Shown here in pieces: positions 32,257 to 41,236 of a stretch of 43,862 bases of DNA. Positions within the stretch are counted from its first letter, which is position 1, and each line of letters starts with the position of its first letter. Both the position numbers and the translations under genes were made by a program. The stretch spans positions 1 to 43,862 of the forward strand of contig JBMNTP010000016.1 of assembly GCA_050945795.1 (NCBI GenBank). The letters run 5' to 3'. Source of the DNA: JBMNTP01 sp050945795. Its GTDB lineage: Bacteria; Bacillota; Clostridia; Christensenellales; MGBC116941. The notes under the pieces were generated by a model. That model saw only the letters and a program-made list of their open reading frames with translations. It made no database searches and was not told the origin of the DNA.

Positions 32257-33135
32257 GTGGCTTCACTTGACAGCCGGATACTTGAAGACATTTACAGATT
32301 GCAGCGTAACGAAATTACTAAATACGCCATTTACAGCAGGATTGCCGCTTCTGTCCGCGATGCGCACAACCGCGGAATTATAAAGCATATCGCATATGAC
32401 GAGAGGTCGCATACCGAGGTATTAAAGGAATATACGAAAAAAGAAGCGTCGCCTCACTTTTTTAAGGTGATATGGTATTCGCTTCTTAGCCGGCTTTTTG
32501 GTTTCACATTCGCTCTTAAACTCATAGCCAAGGGCAAGGAAATGACGCACAGGTCTTATGCCGTGCTTTATGAGCATGTTCCGGAGCTGAAAAAATTCGG
32601 TGAGGATGAAGACAGGCACGAGGAAGAACTGGTCGGAATGCTCGATGAGGAGGGGCTGCAGTATGTCGGCTCTATGGTGCTTGGCTTAAGCGACGCGCTT
32701 GTTGAGCTTACCGGCACTTTAGCCGGCCTTACACTGGCGCTTAGGGATACCCGTCTTATAGCGCTAAGCGGGCTTATAACGGGAATATCAGCAACGCTGT
32801 CCATGGCGTCCTCTGAGTATTTAAGGGCGAAGGCGCAGGGGCGGCGAGACGCTTTAAAGTCGGGTCTGTATACCGGAGTAGCTTATATAGTAACCGTAGC
32901 GCTTATGACGGCGCCGTTTCTAATATTCCCCAGGGAAGGATATTTCCCGGCTTTGGGAGTAATGGCGGCGACGGTGATATTGGTGATAATGTGCTTTAAT
33001 TATTATGTATCGGTGGCGAAGGATGTGCCGTTTTGGCGCAGGTTTGCCGAGATGGCAGGGATAAGCCTCGGGGTGGCGGCGATATCGTTTGTTATAGGCA
33101 TTTTAGTTAAAAACGCGCTGGGCATAGACATATAG
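32257..33135 (+). CDS. Rubrerythrin-like domain fused to VIT1/CCC1-type membrane domain
   Basis: A 292-residue protein from the GTG at 32257, chosen for its GGGGGG site and for a promoter that lies downstream of the ATG at 32149; 328 residues from that ATG remain possible. The N-terminal half is ferritin-like with carboxylate/His motifs NEITKYAIYSRIA, DERSHTEVL and EDEDRHEEELVGML. The C-terminal half is a VIT1/CCC1 membrane domain with GLSDALVELTGTLAGL, ATLSMASSEYLRAKAQG and three further hydrophobic segments. Such fusions are thought to move or store iron or manganese and to counter oxidative stress. The aldo/keto reductase gene follows by 17 bases. Confidence 0.87.
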   Translation: MASLDSRILEDIYRLQRNEITKYAIYSRIAASVRDAHNRGIIKHIAYDERSHTEVLKEYTKKEASPHFFKVIWYSLLSRLFGFTFALKLIAKGKEMTHRSYAVLYEHVPELKKFGEDEDRHEEELVGMLDEEGLQYVGSMVLGLSDALVELTGTLAGLTLALRDTRLIALSGLITGISATLSMASSEYLRAKAQGRRDALKSGLYTGVAYIVTVALMTAPFLIFPREGYFPALGVMAATVILVIMCFNYYVSVAKDVPFWRRFAEMAGISLGVAAISFVIGILVKNALGIDI

Positions 33136-33152
33136 TTTTGGGGAGGTTCAAC

Positions 33153-34307
33153 ATGCTGTACAGAGAATTTGGGAAAACCGGAAAAAAGGTATCGGCGCTG
33201 GGCTTTGGCTGTATGCGCTTTCCGATACACGGCCACAATCCGACCGATATAAACGAGGAAGAAGCGACGAAAATGCTCGACTACGCTTTTGATAACGGCG
33301 TTAATTATTTTGACACCGCCTGGACGTATCATCGTGATAACGACCGCACTTATACAGAGCAGGGCAAAAGCGAGTTCTTTATGGGCAAATATATAAAAGA
33401 CAAGCGCGATAAGCTATATCTCGCTACCAAAAATCCGATATTCTTCGTTGAGAAAGCCGATGAGCCGGAGCGGTATCTTGATGCGCAGCTTGAGGCGCTA
33501 GGAACCGATTATATAGATTTTTATCTGCTGCACAGTCTTTACGCCGATTTGTGGGGTACGGTTAAAACACTAGGCGTGCTTAAAATGCTGGAAAAGGCGA
33601 AAAGCGACGGGCGTATAAGACACATTGGTTTTTCCTTCCATGATGAATATGATATTTTCACCAAAATAGTAGACGAGTTTGACTGGGAGTTCTGCCTTGT
33701 ACAGCACAATTATCTTGATATTGATTTTCAGGCCGGCACAAACGGCATTAAATACGCGGCGGATAAGGGCATGGGCGTTGCCGTTATGGAGCCACTTAAG
33801 GGCGGCAGACTGGCAAGACCGTATCCCGAGGAGCTTTTAGCCGAGGCTGAAAAGCTGGGCGTTGAGCCGCCGGCTTTGGCGCTGAGGTTTGTGCTTGACA
33901 AGCCGGAGGTTGGAGTGGCTTTAAGCGGCATGAGCACAATTGAGCAGGTTAAGGATAATGTAAAGGTGGCATCGGGCATTAAGCCGGGGGCGCTGACGCA
34001 AGAAGAGCGTGGCTTTACTCAAAAGGTAAGGTCTATATATAAGAATAAGGAAATCGCCGGTTGTACCGCCTGCGGCTACTGTATGCCCTGCCCGGCAGGA
34101 GTAGATATACCCGGCTGCATAGACTCTCTAAACGATTTTAGCATTACGGGAAACCTGTGGCGGGTTAAGTCGGAATACGATATGAGGGATAATAATACTC
34201 ATGCCGAGCATTGCATAAACTGCGGGGTATGCCTTGACAAATGCCCGCAGCATCTTGATATTCCCTCTTTGATGGAGCAGGCGCACGCTAAATTCGGCAT
34301 TAAATGA
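33153..34307 (+). CDS. Aldo/keto reductase with C-terminal double-cluster ferredoxin-like domain
   Basis: A 384-residue protein starting at the ATG after GGGGAGG. The AKR barrel (about 1-285) has the tetrad Asp54, Tyr59, Lys93 and His127 and ends with the VALSGMSTIEQVKDN segment. The C-terminal part has two cysteine groups, CTACGYCMPCPAGVDIPGC and CINCGVCLDKCPQHLDIP, able to hold two [4Fe-4S] clusters. This architecture is widespread in anaerobes; the natural substrate is usually unknown. It shares an operon with the rubrerythrin-VIT1 gene, so a redox or stress link is plausible. Confidence 0.92.
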   Translation: MLYREFGKTGKKVSALGFGCMRFPIHGHNPTDINEEEATKMLDYAFDNGVNYFDTAWTYHRDNDRTYTEQGKSEFFMGKYIKDKRDKLYLATKNPIFFVEKADEPERYLDAQLEALGTDYIDFYLLHSLYADLWGTVKTLGVLKMLEKAKSDGRIRHIGFSFHDEYDIFTKIVDEFDWEFCLVQHNYLDIDFQAGTNGIKYAADKGMGVAVMEPLKGGRLARPYPEELLAEAEKLGVEPPALALRFVLDKPEVGVALSGMSTIEQVKDNVKVASGIKPGALTQEERGFTQKVRSIYKNKEIAGCTACGYCMPCPAGVDIPGCIDSLNDFSITGNLWRVKSEYDMRDNNTHAEHCINCGVCLDKCPQHLDIPSLMEQAHAKFGIK

Positions 34308-34325
34308 GTTTAGATTAAACGAATA

Positions 34326-34371
34326 AAAAATACCGGTATGCCGCGGCTTATGTCGCCATACCGGTATTTTT
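34326..34371. terminator. Bidirectional terminator between the reductase and spoVT genes
   Basis: AAAAATACCGGTATG / CATACCGGTATTTTT, a 15-base perfect stem with a 16-base loop; T runs in both directions. Confidence 0.9.
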
Positions 34372-34387
34372 ATAATAACAGGAGAAT

Positions 34388-34939
34388 TTAGCTTTCCATT
34401 TGCCGCCCTATAAGAGAGGCGGTAGTTTGCGCCACCTTCATTTCAGTTTCGCTCATATGCTCATCAGCCTGCTTAGAGACGAGCATAACGGCGCCTATAG
34501 GCTCGCTATCAGATATAATTGGCGCTATTATCTGGCAGGTATACGATTCATAATTTTCCTCGCCTTTGGTAATCGGTATCATGCGCGTTTCGCCTTTTAT
34601 ATGCATAAGGTGCTTTCTTTCTTGTATCGCCGTTTCTATTTCCTTACTTATCATCTTATCGGCGTATTCCTTGCGCGAGCCGCTCGCGGCTACTATAACG
34701 TCCTTATCGCATATAAGCGCGGTATGCCCGAGCGCCTGCTGAAGGGCGTCGGCGTATTCTTTAGCGGCGGCGCTAAGCTCGCCTATGGGTGAATATTTTT
34801 TGAGTATTACTTCGCCATCCCTATCCGTAAATATTTCAAGAGGGTCTCCCTCACGAATTCTGAGCGTTCTGCGGATTTCTTTAGGTATTACCACCCTGCC
34901 CAGCTCATCAATCCTTCTTACTATCCCCGTTGCCTTCAA
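34388..34939 (-). CDS. spoVT: Stage V sporulation transcription factor SpoVT
   Basis: A 183-residue protein, close to Bacillus SpoVT length. The start is TTG at 34939 with AGGAGGT seven bases upstream; the frame opens earlier at 34972 without a site. The N-terminal AbrB-type swapped-hairpin DNA-binding domain reads KATGIVRRIDELGRVVIPKEIRR. A GAF-like domain (about 60-180) follows, with ICDKDVIVAASG and PIGAVMLVSK. SpoVT tunes sigma-G-dependent genes in the forespore, so the host very likely makes endospores. A sigma-G-like promoter lies just upstream. Confidence 0.93.
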   Translation of the reverse strand: MKATGIVRRIDELGRVVIPKEIRRTLRIREGDPLEIFTDRDGEVILKKYSPIGELSAAAKEYADALQQALGHTALICDKDVIVAASGSRKEYADKMISKEIETAIQERKHLMHIKGETRMIPITKGEENYESYTCQIIAPIISDSEPIGAVMLVSKQADEHMSETEMKVAQTTASLIGRQMES

Positions 34940-34971
34940 TTCAGTTACCTCCTGTTTTTGTTTTGCAATCA

Positions 34972-35001
34972 TAGTATTTTACCGCGTTGGTTTTTTATTC
35001 A
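34972..35001 (-). promoter_or_regulatory. Sigma-G-like promoter of spoVT
   Basis: Minus strand TGAATA (34996-35001), 17 bases, AATACTA (34972-34978). This is one base off the sigma-G -10 CATACTA and a match to the -35 GHATR. Bacillus spoVT is also read by sigma-G. The rest of the gap to 35213 shows nothing I can assign. Confidence 0.6.
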
Positions 35002-35213
35002 ACGACTGACAAAAAAGGACGGAACGACGCTAATTTAACATGGTATATTTTGTATGTAAAATTTATAAAAGCCTATAACTATTGTTTCTAGCGTGAAACT
35101 TTATGCAAATATAATGTAAGCGATTAAGCGCCGGCGCATGGCCGATATGAGATGCATATTTTTAATGGAGCTTTTAAATAGCTATTGTTAAGGCGTTATC
35201 GTGGTACTAGAAC

Positions 35214-35241
35214 AAAAAACCGCCTTTTGTATATTAGGCGG
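35214..35241 (-). terminator. Terminator after the WbqC-like gene
   Basis: On the minus strand CCGCC and GGCGG flank a 12-base loop and are followed by TTTTTT. Confidence 0.75.
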
Positions 35242-35285
35242 AGTCTTGTTTAAAACATTTAAAGTTAAAAGAGCTGTATATTTAA

Positions 35286-35990
35286 TTACAGTAATTTATA
35301 TTGATTTAAAAGCTCGCTGCATTGCTCCTTAGAATTAAACATCATAATGTCAATAATGGATAAATTAGGCACGAACTCGTTTCTAAGCTGCGGGTACTCT
35401 ACCGGCAGCATTTCTAAAAAGCGCAGGGCGACGCCTCTTTCAGAGAATTCATCTGAATGTTCGGCATAAAGTGACATGCCGTTTATAGCGTTATAATACT
35501 CGGTTGTGTCGAGTGCCTTAAAGATATCATATAGCCGATACCGCCCCTTTAATTCATTGTCCTTAGGGATATCTGAGGACATAATAAGCTTGGTTTCAAT
35601 ACCTAAATAAGCGGACACCTTTTCAAACGAATAGAAAAGAAACTTCGCGAGATTTTCTTCTTGGTTATTTATAACGCTGTCAAGCACAGGCATGACCTGC
35701 TCAACAAACGGCGCTTTGCTATACGCCTGTGATATAGTGCGCAGCAGCTTTGCGCGCCATTGCGGCTCAGCCGATACTTTAACCTCGTTTATAAGAAGGT
35801 TTGGGCTGGCGCCCCGCAGTATTAAATTTATATTATGAGCCTTGCCATTTAGCAAAATAGCGTTGCGGTTAATCCGCCCGCCTTTTATATAATTAACATC
35901 GTCATAAACGACATAAGTGTCTACCGAATTCATCAACTGCCAATAGCCCAAATACGGAAAGAAATATGGTTGCATAACGCCCGTTTTCAT
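35286..35990 (-). CDS. WbqC-like family protein
   Basis: A 234-residue protein. The ATG at 35990 follows GAGGAG; in-frame codons up to 36038 lack a site. It opens MKTGVMQPYFFPYLGYWQLM, the hallmark of the WbqC family, with DTYVVYDDVNYIKGG and NRNAILLNGK next and NEFVPNLSIIDIMMFN near the end. WbqC members occur in O-antigen and glycan gene clusters, and their exact reaction is not established. Here it stands alone with its own terminator, without other glycan genes nearby. Confidence 0.88.
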   Translation of the reverse strand: MKTGVMQPYFFPYLGYWQLMNSVDTYVVYDDVNYIKGGRINRNAILLNGKAHNINLILRGASPNLLINEVKVSAEPQWRAKLLRTISQAYSKAPFVEQVMPVLDSVINNQEENLAKFLFYSFEKVSAYLGIETKLIMSSDIPKDNELKGRYRLYDIFKALDTTEYYNAINGMSLYAEHSDEFSERGVALRFLEMLPVEYPQLRNEFVPNLSIIDIMMFNSKEQCSELLNQYKLL

Positions 35991-36162
35991 ATAAACTCCT
36001 CTTTCATACCGTTTAAGACCGCTCAAAAGTCGCGGCACTATATTAACAACACAATAAACGATAACATAACGCGCGGCGTTTTACAATTGGAGCGGCAGTT
36101 AGACTGGTTTCGCCCGACTAATTTTATTTCAATTATTATTTGCTTGCTATAAACGTTTATCT

Positions 36163-36245
36163 AAAGGCGGCATATATATTTACTATGAAACTTTATACAC
36201 GTATATTGTATATTTATTAAAAAATATTGTTGTGCTGCCGCCTTT
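36163..36245. repeat. Inverted repeat flanking 63 AT-rich bases upstream of carA
   Basis: AAAGGCGGCA (36163-36172) and TGCCGCCTTT (36236-36245) are a perfect 10-base inverted pair. The right arm occupies part of the carA promoter spacer. The left arm plus flanks (TAAAGGCGGCAT) recurs at 41211-41222. Confidence 0.6.
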
Positions 36246-36259
36246 GCGTATGCTATAAT
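36230..36259 (+). promoter_or_regulatory. carAB promoter
   Basis: TTGTGC (36230-36235), 18 bases, extended -10 TGCTATAAT (36254-36259). The leader is about 45 bases and shows no PyrR-type attenuator. Confidence 0.65.
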
Positions 36260-36311
36260 ACTTCAGATAAGCGCAGAGTGCGCCGGCTTTTGAGATAGGG
36301 GTGACACGGCT

Positions 36312-37382
36312 TTGGCTTGTATAGTTTTAGAGGATGGCAGCGTATATAAAGGTACGGCTTTTGGATACAAGGGCGATGTTATAGGCGAGATAGTTTTTAA
36401 TACCGGTATGTCCGGATATCAGGAGCTTTTGACCGATCCGTCATATCATGGGCAGATAGTTACTATGACTTACCCGCTAATAGGCAATTACGGGGTTAAT
36501 ACAAAGGACGCCGAATCGGACAGCGTTAAGGTGAGCGGGTTTATAGTGCATGAGCTGTGCGCCGCGCCGTCAAACTGGCTGGCCGATGAGACGCTCGATC
36601 AATACCTTAAATGGAACGGAGTTTGCGGTATTAGTGGCGTTGATACCCGCGCGCTTACAAGGAAAATAAGAGAGCGCGGCACTATGGCGGCTATGATAAA
36701 GCAGGGCGATTTTGAGCCGGAGGATATAGAAAAGCTACGCGGTTTTTACATTGTTAAGCCGGTAGATGCCGTAACCTGCAAGGAAAAATACAGGATACCC
36801 GCCGCCGGAAAAAGGGTTGCGGTTATTGATTTGGGTCTTAAGCGCAGTATGCTAAAGGCGCTGTCTAGGCGCGGTTGTGATTTGACGGTTTTTCCCGCTC
36901 ACACTCCGGCTGATGAAATTCTAGACGGCGGATTTGACGGAGTGCTTCTTTCAAATGGCCCCGGCAATCCCAAGGACAACGATTTTATAATAGAGCAGGT
37001 TAAAATATTTATGCGGCGGCTGCCCGTTTTTGGAATATGCCTCGGTTTCCAGCTTATGGCATTGGCGCAGGGCGCTGGTACCTTCAAGCTGCATTACGGA
37101 CACCGCGGCAGCAATCATCCGGTGGGCGACATAGATATGAAAAGGACTTTTATAACATCGCAGAACCACGGATACGCGGTTAAAGAGGACAGCATTCCCA
37201 AAGTATGCAGGCTTACGCATACAAACCGCAACGACGGCACTGTTGAAGGAATAGAGTTTAGCGAAAAATGCTTTGGCGTGCAGTTTCATCCGGAGGCGTC
37301 GGCGGGGCCTAAAGATACTGAGTATTTGTTTAATAAATTTGTTTCTCTGATGGACGGAGGTGGGGCGATTGCCAAGGGATGA
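36312..37382 (+). CDS. carA: Carbamoyl-phosphate synthase small (glutaminase) subunit
   Basis: A 356-residue subunit that hydrolyses glutamine and hands ammonia to CarB. The N-terminal CarA domain is followed by the class I glutamine amidotransferase domain. The nucleophile Cys243 is in FGICLGFQLMA, with partners His326 and Glu328 in FGVQFHPEAS; SNGPGNPKD lies at about 214. The start is TTG at 36312 with AGGGGTG upstream. The gene overlaps carB by 14 bases. It serves arginine and/or pyrimidine synthesis. Confidence 0.96.
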   Translation: MACIVLEDGSVYKGTAFGYKGDVIGEIVFNTGMSGYQELLTDPSYHGQIVTMTYPLIGNYGVNTKDAESDSVKVSGFIVHELCAAPSNWLADETLDQYLKWNGVCGISGVDTRALTRKIRERGTMAAMIKQGDFEPEDIEKLRGFYIVKPVDAVTCKEKYRIPAAGKRVAVIDLGLKRSMLKALSRRGCDLTVFPAHTPADEILDGGFDGVLLSNGPGNPKDNDFIIEQVKIFMRRLPVFGICLGFQLMALAQGAGTFKLHYGHRGSNHPVGDIDMKRTFITSQNHGYAVKEDSIPKVCRLTHTNRNDGTVEGIEFSEKCFGVQFHPEASAGPKDTEYLFNKFVSLMDGGGAIAKG

Positions 37383-40300
37383 ATCTATAAAAAAGGTGCT
37401 TGTTATAGGATCCGGACCTATTATAATAGGGCAGGCCGCCGAATTTGACTACGCCGGTACGCAGGCTTGCCGCGTGCTTAAGAGCGAAGGTATTGAGGTG
37501 GTGCTGGTCAATTCCAACCCCGCTACAATTATGACGGACACCGACATAGCCGACAGGGTTTATCTTGAACCTTTAACGCTGGATTCGGTGTCTGAAATAA
37601 TAAAGAAGGAAAGACCCGACGCGCTGCTGCCGACGCTAGGCGGTCAGACCGGGCTTAATCTCGCGGTCGAGCTTTCTGAAAGCGGAGTGCTTGAGAAATA
37701 TGGCGTAAGACTGCTTGGCACCAGCGTAAGCAGCATACACAGGAGCGAGGATAGAGAAGCTTTCAAGGACATGCTTTCGAGCATAGGAGAGCCGGTTATA
37801 GCCAGCGTTATAGCAAATGATGTTAAAACTGCTATGGCTTTCGCCGAAGAAGAAGGATATCCGCTTATAGTAAGGCCGGCGTATACGCTGGGCGGTACCG
37901 GCGGCGGTATAGCGGATAATGAGGAGCAGCTTGAGAGGATAGTATCGGACGGATTAAGGGCCAGTCGTGTGCATCAGGTGCTGGTTGAAAAGAGCGTTTC
38001 GGGATGGAAGGAAATAGAATATGAGGTTATGCGCGACGGGTCGGGCAACTGCATAACGGTATGCAGCATGGAAAACCTTGACCCGGTAGGCATACATACC
38101 GGCGACAGCATTGTAGTAGCGCCGACGCAGACTTTAAGAGACGCAGAGCATCAGATGCTTAGAGGTGCGTCTATAAACATAATAAGCGAGCTTGGTATAG
38201 AGGGCGGCTGCAACTGCCAGTTCGCGCTTGACCCGGAAAGCATGACTTACTATGTTATAGAGGTTAATCCAAGGGTTAGCCGGTCGTCGGCGCTGGCATC
38301 AAAAGCTACGGGATATCCTATCGCCAAAGTTGCGACATATATTGCCATAGGATATAATTTAGATGAAATAGAAAACGGCGTAACCGGCAAAACCTGCGCC
38401 TGTTTTGAGCCTGCTCTTGATTATATAGTAGTTAAAATACCGAGATGGCCTTTTGACAAGTTCACGCAGGCCGACAAGCAGATAGGTACACGCATGAAAG
38501 CGACAGGCGAGGTTATGGCTATAGGCACAAACTTCGAGGCGGCGCTTTTAAAGGCGGTGCGCTCGCTGGAGATGGGGCAGTTTTCTTTAGACGCAGGATA
38601 CGGCTTTTTAAGCGACTATGAGGTTGAGGAAAGGCTGCATATGGTAAACAGCGAAAGGCTTTTCGCCGTTGCCGAGGCTTTACGGCGCGGTACGCCGTGG
38701 CAGCTTGTTTGCGAGATAACGGGTATAGATCCATGGTTTATAGTTAAGATACAGGGCATTGTGCAGCTTGAAAGAAGGATAGCCGCAATGCCGTTTGCTG
38801 AATGGACGCAGCAGGAGATGGCGCTTATAAAGAGCCGCGGCTTTTCCGATAAGGCGATTGCCGCTTGGCAGGGGGTACCTGAAGGCGAGGTGCGGCGGAT
38901 TAGATTGTCGTTTGGCATAACGCCGTCTTATCGCATGGTGGATACCTGCGGCGGGGAGTTTGAGGCTGAAAGCGCGTATTATTATTCGGCTTACGGCGTT
39001 GAAAGCGAACACGCGCCGGCCGGCAAAAAGACGGTTGTAGTTCTCGGCTCCGGCCCTATAAGGATAGGGCAGGGTGTTGAGTTTGACTATTGCAGCGTTC
39101 ATTGCGTATGGGCGCTTAAAAAGGCGGGGTATGAAACTGTTATTATAAACAACAACCCCGAAACGGTGTCTACTGATTTTGATACCTCTGACCGGCTGTA
39201 TTTTGAGCCGCTTACAGCAGAGGATGTTATAAGCGTGCTAGATATTGAAAAGCCGGTGGGGGTTGTATGCCAGTTTGGAGGGCAGACGGCCATAAAGCTG
39301 GCGCGCGCGGTTGCGGACGCAGGATACGACATACTCGGAACCGGCCTTGATGATATAGACGCGGCGGAAGACAGAGAGCTTTTCGACGCTCTGCTTGAAT
39401 CGCTGGCTATAAGGCGACCAAAAGGGCTTACGGTTTTTACCGCTGATGAGGCGGTTAAGGCGGCGGACAGCCTTGGGTATCCGGTGCTGGTGCGGCCGAG
39501 CTATGTGCTGGGCGGGCAGGGCATGGAAATAGCGTACGATGAGCAGGCGGTGCGCGAATATATGCGTATTATAAACCTTACAGAACAAGAGCATCCCATA
39601 CTTATTGATAAATATCTTATGGGCAGGGAAGTTGAGGTTGACGCGGTATGCGACGGCGAAAACGTGCTTATACCCGGCATAATGGAGCATGTCGAGAGGG
39701 CGGGCATCCACAGCGGCGACAGCATATCCGTTTATCCGCCGCAAAATATATCCGACTCCATGCGCGATAGAATTGTTAAATGCACAGGCTTGCTGGCGCA
39801 AAAGCTTAATGTCAAGGGGCTTGTGAACATACAATATATATTGTATAGAAACGCTTTGTATGTAATAGAGGTTAATCCGCGCTCTTCCAGAACGGTGCCT
39901 TATATAAGCAAGATAACCGGATTGCCGGTTGTAGAGCTGGGCGTAAGGGCGTCGCTTGGCGAAAAACTTACAGATATGGGGTATGGCACAGGGCTTTACG
40001 GTACACCGGATATGGTATGCGTAAAGGTGCCGGTATTTTCGTTTGAGAAGTTGAGCGGGGTTGAAGTAAGCCTGGGGCCGGAAATGAAATCGACGGGCGA
40101 GGTGCTCGCGGTAGCAAAGACATTTTCCTCTGCTATGAAAAAAGGATTTAAGGCGGCGGGTATGCTGCCGGAGGCGGGCGGCGTGCTTATAACGGTAGCA
40201 AAGCATGACAGAGACGCCGCTGTTCCGATAGCGAGAGGGCTGGAAGAAAAGGGATTTACTCTCTACGCCACGCCGGGTACGGCAAAGCATTTGGCGAAAA

Positions 40301-40569
40301 ACGGTATGTTAACTATAGCGCTGCCAAAGCTGAGTCAGGCGCCGGGGCTTTTGACGCAAAAGCTAAGGGAGGGCGCTATAAAGCTTATAATAGACACTCC
40401 GACGCGCGGAAGAGAGCCGCTTCGTGACGGCTTTATGATGAGAAGGACTGCTGTTGAGTGCGGCGTGCCGTGCTTTACCAGTCTTGATACAGCCAAAGCG
40501 CTTATAGATTCGATTGATTCGGATATAGGCGAACCAATTGGACTGCACGATATATCGATAAATAAATGA
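37369..40569 (+). CDS. carB: Carbamoyl-phosphate synthase large subunit
   Basis: A 1066-residue protein, close to the usual 1070. The TTG at 37369 gives MPRDESIKKVLVIGSGPIIIGQ, the typical CarB start, with GGAGG eight bases upstream; the in-frame GTG at 37360 overlaps the ribosome binding site. Two homologous ATP-grasp halves are visible, with GGTGGGIAD in the first and VLGGQGMEIAY in the second, and VLGSGPIRIGQGVEFDYC marking the second half. The C-terminal MGS-like domain (from about 930) has GVLITVAKHD and YATPGTAKHLA, the allosteric site. Overlap with carA indicates translational coupling. Confidence 0.97.
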   Translation: MPRDESIKKVLVIGSGPIIIGQAAEFDYAGTQACRVLKSEGIEVVLVNSNPATIMTDTDIADRVYLEPLTLDSVSEIIKKERPDALLPTLGGQTGLNLAVELSESGVLEKYGVRLLGTSVSSIHRSEDREAFKDMLSSIGEPVIASVIANDVKTAMAFAEEEGYPLIVRPAYTLGGTGGGIADNEEQLERIVSDGLRASRVHQVLVEKSVSGWKEIEYEVMRDGSGNCITVCSMENLDPVGIHTGDSIVVAPTQTLRDAEHQMLRGASINIISELGIEGGCNCQFALDPESMTYYVIEVNPRVSRSSALASKATGYPIAKVATYIAIGYNLDEIENGVTGKTCACFEPALDYIVVKIPRWPFDKFTQADKQIGTRMKATGEVMAIGTNFEAALLKAVRSLEMGQFSLDAGYGFLSDYEVEERLHMVNSERLFAVAEALRRGTPWQLVCEITGIDPWFIVKIQGIVQLERRIAAMPFAEWTQQEMALIKSRGFSDKAIAAWQGVPEGEVRRIRLSFGITPSYRMVDTCGGEFEAESAYYYSAYGVESEHAPAGKKTVVVLGSGPIRIGQGVEFDYCSVHCVWALKKAGYETVIINNNPETVSTDFDTSDRLYFEPLTAEDVISVLDIEKPVGVVCQFGGQTAIKLARAVADAGYDILGTGLDDIDAAEDRELFDALLESLAIRRPKGLTVFTADEAVKAADSLGYPVLVRPSYVLGGQGMEIAYDEQAVREYMRIINLTEQEHPILIDKYLMGREVEVDAVCDGENVLIPGIMEHVERAGIHSGDSISVYPPQNISDSMRDRIVKCTGLLAQKLNVKGLVNIQYILYRNALYVIEVNPRSSRTVPYISKITGLPVVELGVRASLGEKLTDMGYGTGLYGTPDMVCVKVPVFSFEKLSGVEVSLGPEMKSTGEVLAVAKTFSSAMKKGFKAAGMLPEAGGVLITVAKHDRDAAVPIARGLEEKGFTLYATPGTAKHLAKNGMLTIALPKLSQAPGLLTQKLREGAIKLIIDTPTRGREPLRDGFMMRRTAVECGVPCFTSLDTAKALIDSIDSDIGEPIGLHDISINK

Positions 40570-40612
40570 CGGTGGGTATGCGTGGGTTCAAAAATATTGT
40601 ATGGAGGAGAAA

Positions 40613-41110
40613 ATGAGAAAGATGAACTACCTTTTTTGGCCCGTTATCATTATTCTGATAGGCGTGGCACTGCTTCTTAAGACCATTTTCAAGCTCGACT
40701 TCTCGATTTTTCGTATAATCATAGGCGTTGCCATCATTTGGGCCGGTATATCGGTACTAAGCGGCGGCATTGCAGCTAGAAAGACACAGACATTTACGCC
40801 GGAAGATGCAGGAAAGCCGCGGCAGTGGGATGTTGTGTTCGCGTCGCAGAGGATTGACCTTTCGCAATGGAAGCCGGAAGACGGTTCCGCCAATGTCGAG
40901 ATTAATGTCGTTTTTGGCTCGGCGCAGGTGTTTGTACCCAGGGATGAGCCGCTGCTTATAGACGGCAGCAGCGCGTTCGGGGCGGTGCGCACGCCGGATG
41001 GTCAGACGGTGGCGTTTGGCGAGCTGAATATGAAAGACGGCGAAAGCCCGGCATTGTATATAAAGGCCAACTGCGTGTTTGGGGAGCTGAATATACGGTA
41101 TAAGGATTAG
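40613..41110 (+). CDS. LiaF/DUF2154-like membrane protein
   Basis: A 165-residue protein. The ATG at 40613 is preceded by GGAGGAG; an in-frame ATG at 40601 overlaps that site. Two hydrophobic segments (about 5-24 and 31-52) form a short hairpin of the DUF5668/LiaF kind. A C-terminal beta-sheet domain follows with VEINVVFGSAQVFVP, SSAFGAVRTPDG and NCVFGELNIRY, the repeated pattern of cell-wall-active-antibiotic response proteins. LiaF-type proteins sense or control envelope stress together with LiaRS, but no two-component system is present here. Confidence 0.85.
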   Translation: MRKMNYLFWPVIIILIGVALLLKTIFKLDFSIFRIIIGVAIIWAGISVLSGGIAARKTQTFTPEDAGKPRQWDVVFASQRIDLSQWKPEDGSANVEINVVFGSAQVFVPRDEPLLIDGSSAFGAVRTPDGQTVAFGELNMKDGESPALYIKANCVFGELNIRYKD

Positions 41111-41146
41111 CCTCTTTGGGTGCGCGTAATTGCGCGGGGCTTTTTC
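41109..41146 (+). terminator. Imperfect terminator after the LiaF-like gene
   Basis: AGCC pairs with GGCT around an inner GCGC/GCGC hairpin, followed by TTTTTC. Confidence 0.5.
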
Positions 41147-41171
41147 AAGCATATGCCTGTTAGGCGGACGG

Positions 41172-41206
41172 AACGGTTCGCGCGGATTCGCGCGGCCGTT
41201 TTTTAT
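41172..41206 (+). terminator. Strong second terminator after the LiaF-like gene
   Basis: AACGG-TT-CGCGCG, GATT loop, CGCGCG-G-CCGTT, then TTTTTT. Confidence 0.85.
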
Positions 41207-41230
41207 ATTTTAAAGGCGGCATGGTAAAAT
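41202..41230 (+). promoter_or_regulatory. Putative promoter of a small RNA
   Basis: TTTATA (41202-41207), 17 bases, extended -10 TGGTAAAAT (TAAAAT at 41225-41230). It overlaps the tail of the terminator before it. Confidence 0.45.
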
Positions 41231-41236
41231 AACCTC

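Noticed and set aside
39238..40290. 350-residue open frame on the minus strand inside carB
   Set aside because: Antisense shadow of carB with no ribosome binding site and a composition rich in Arg, Tyr and His; carB itself is certain.
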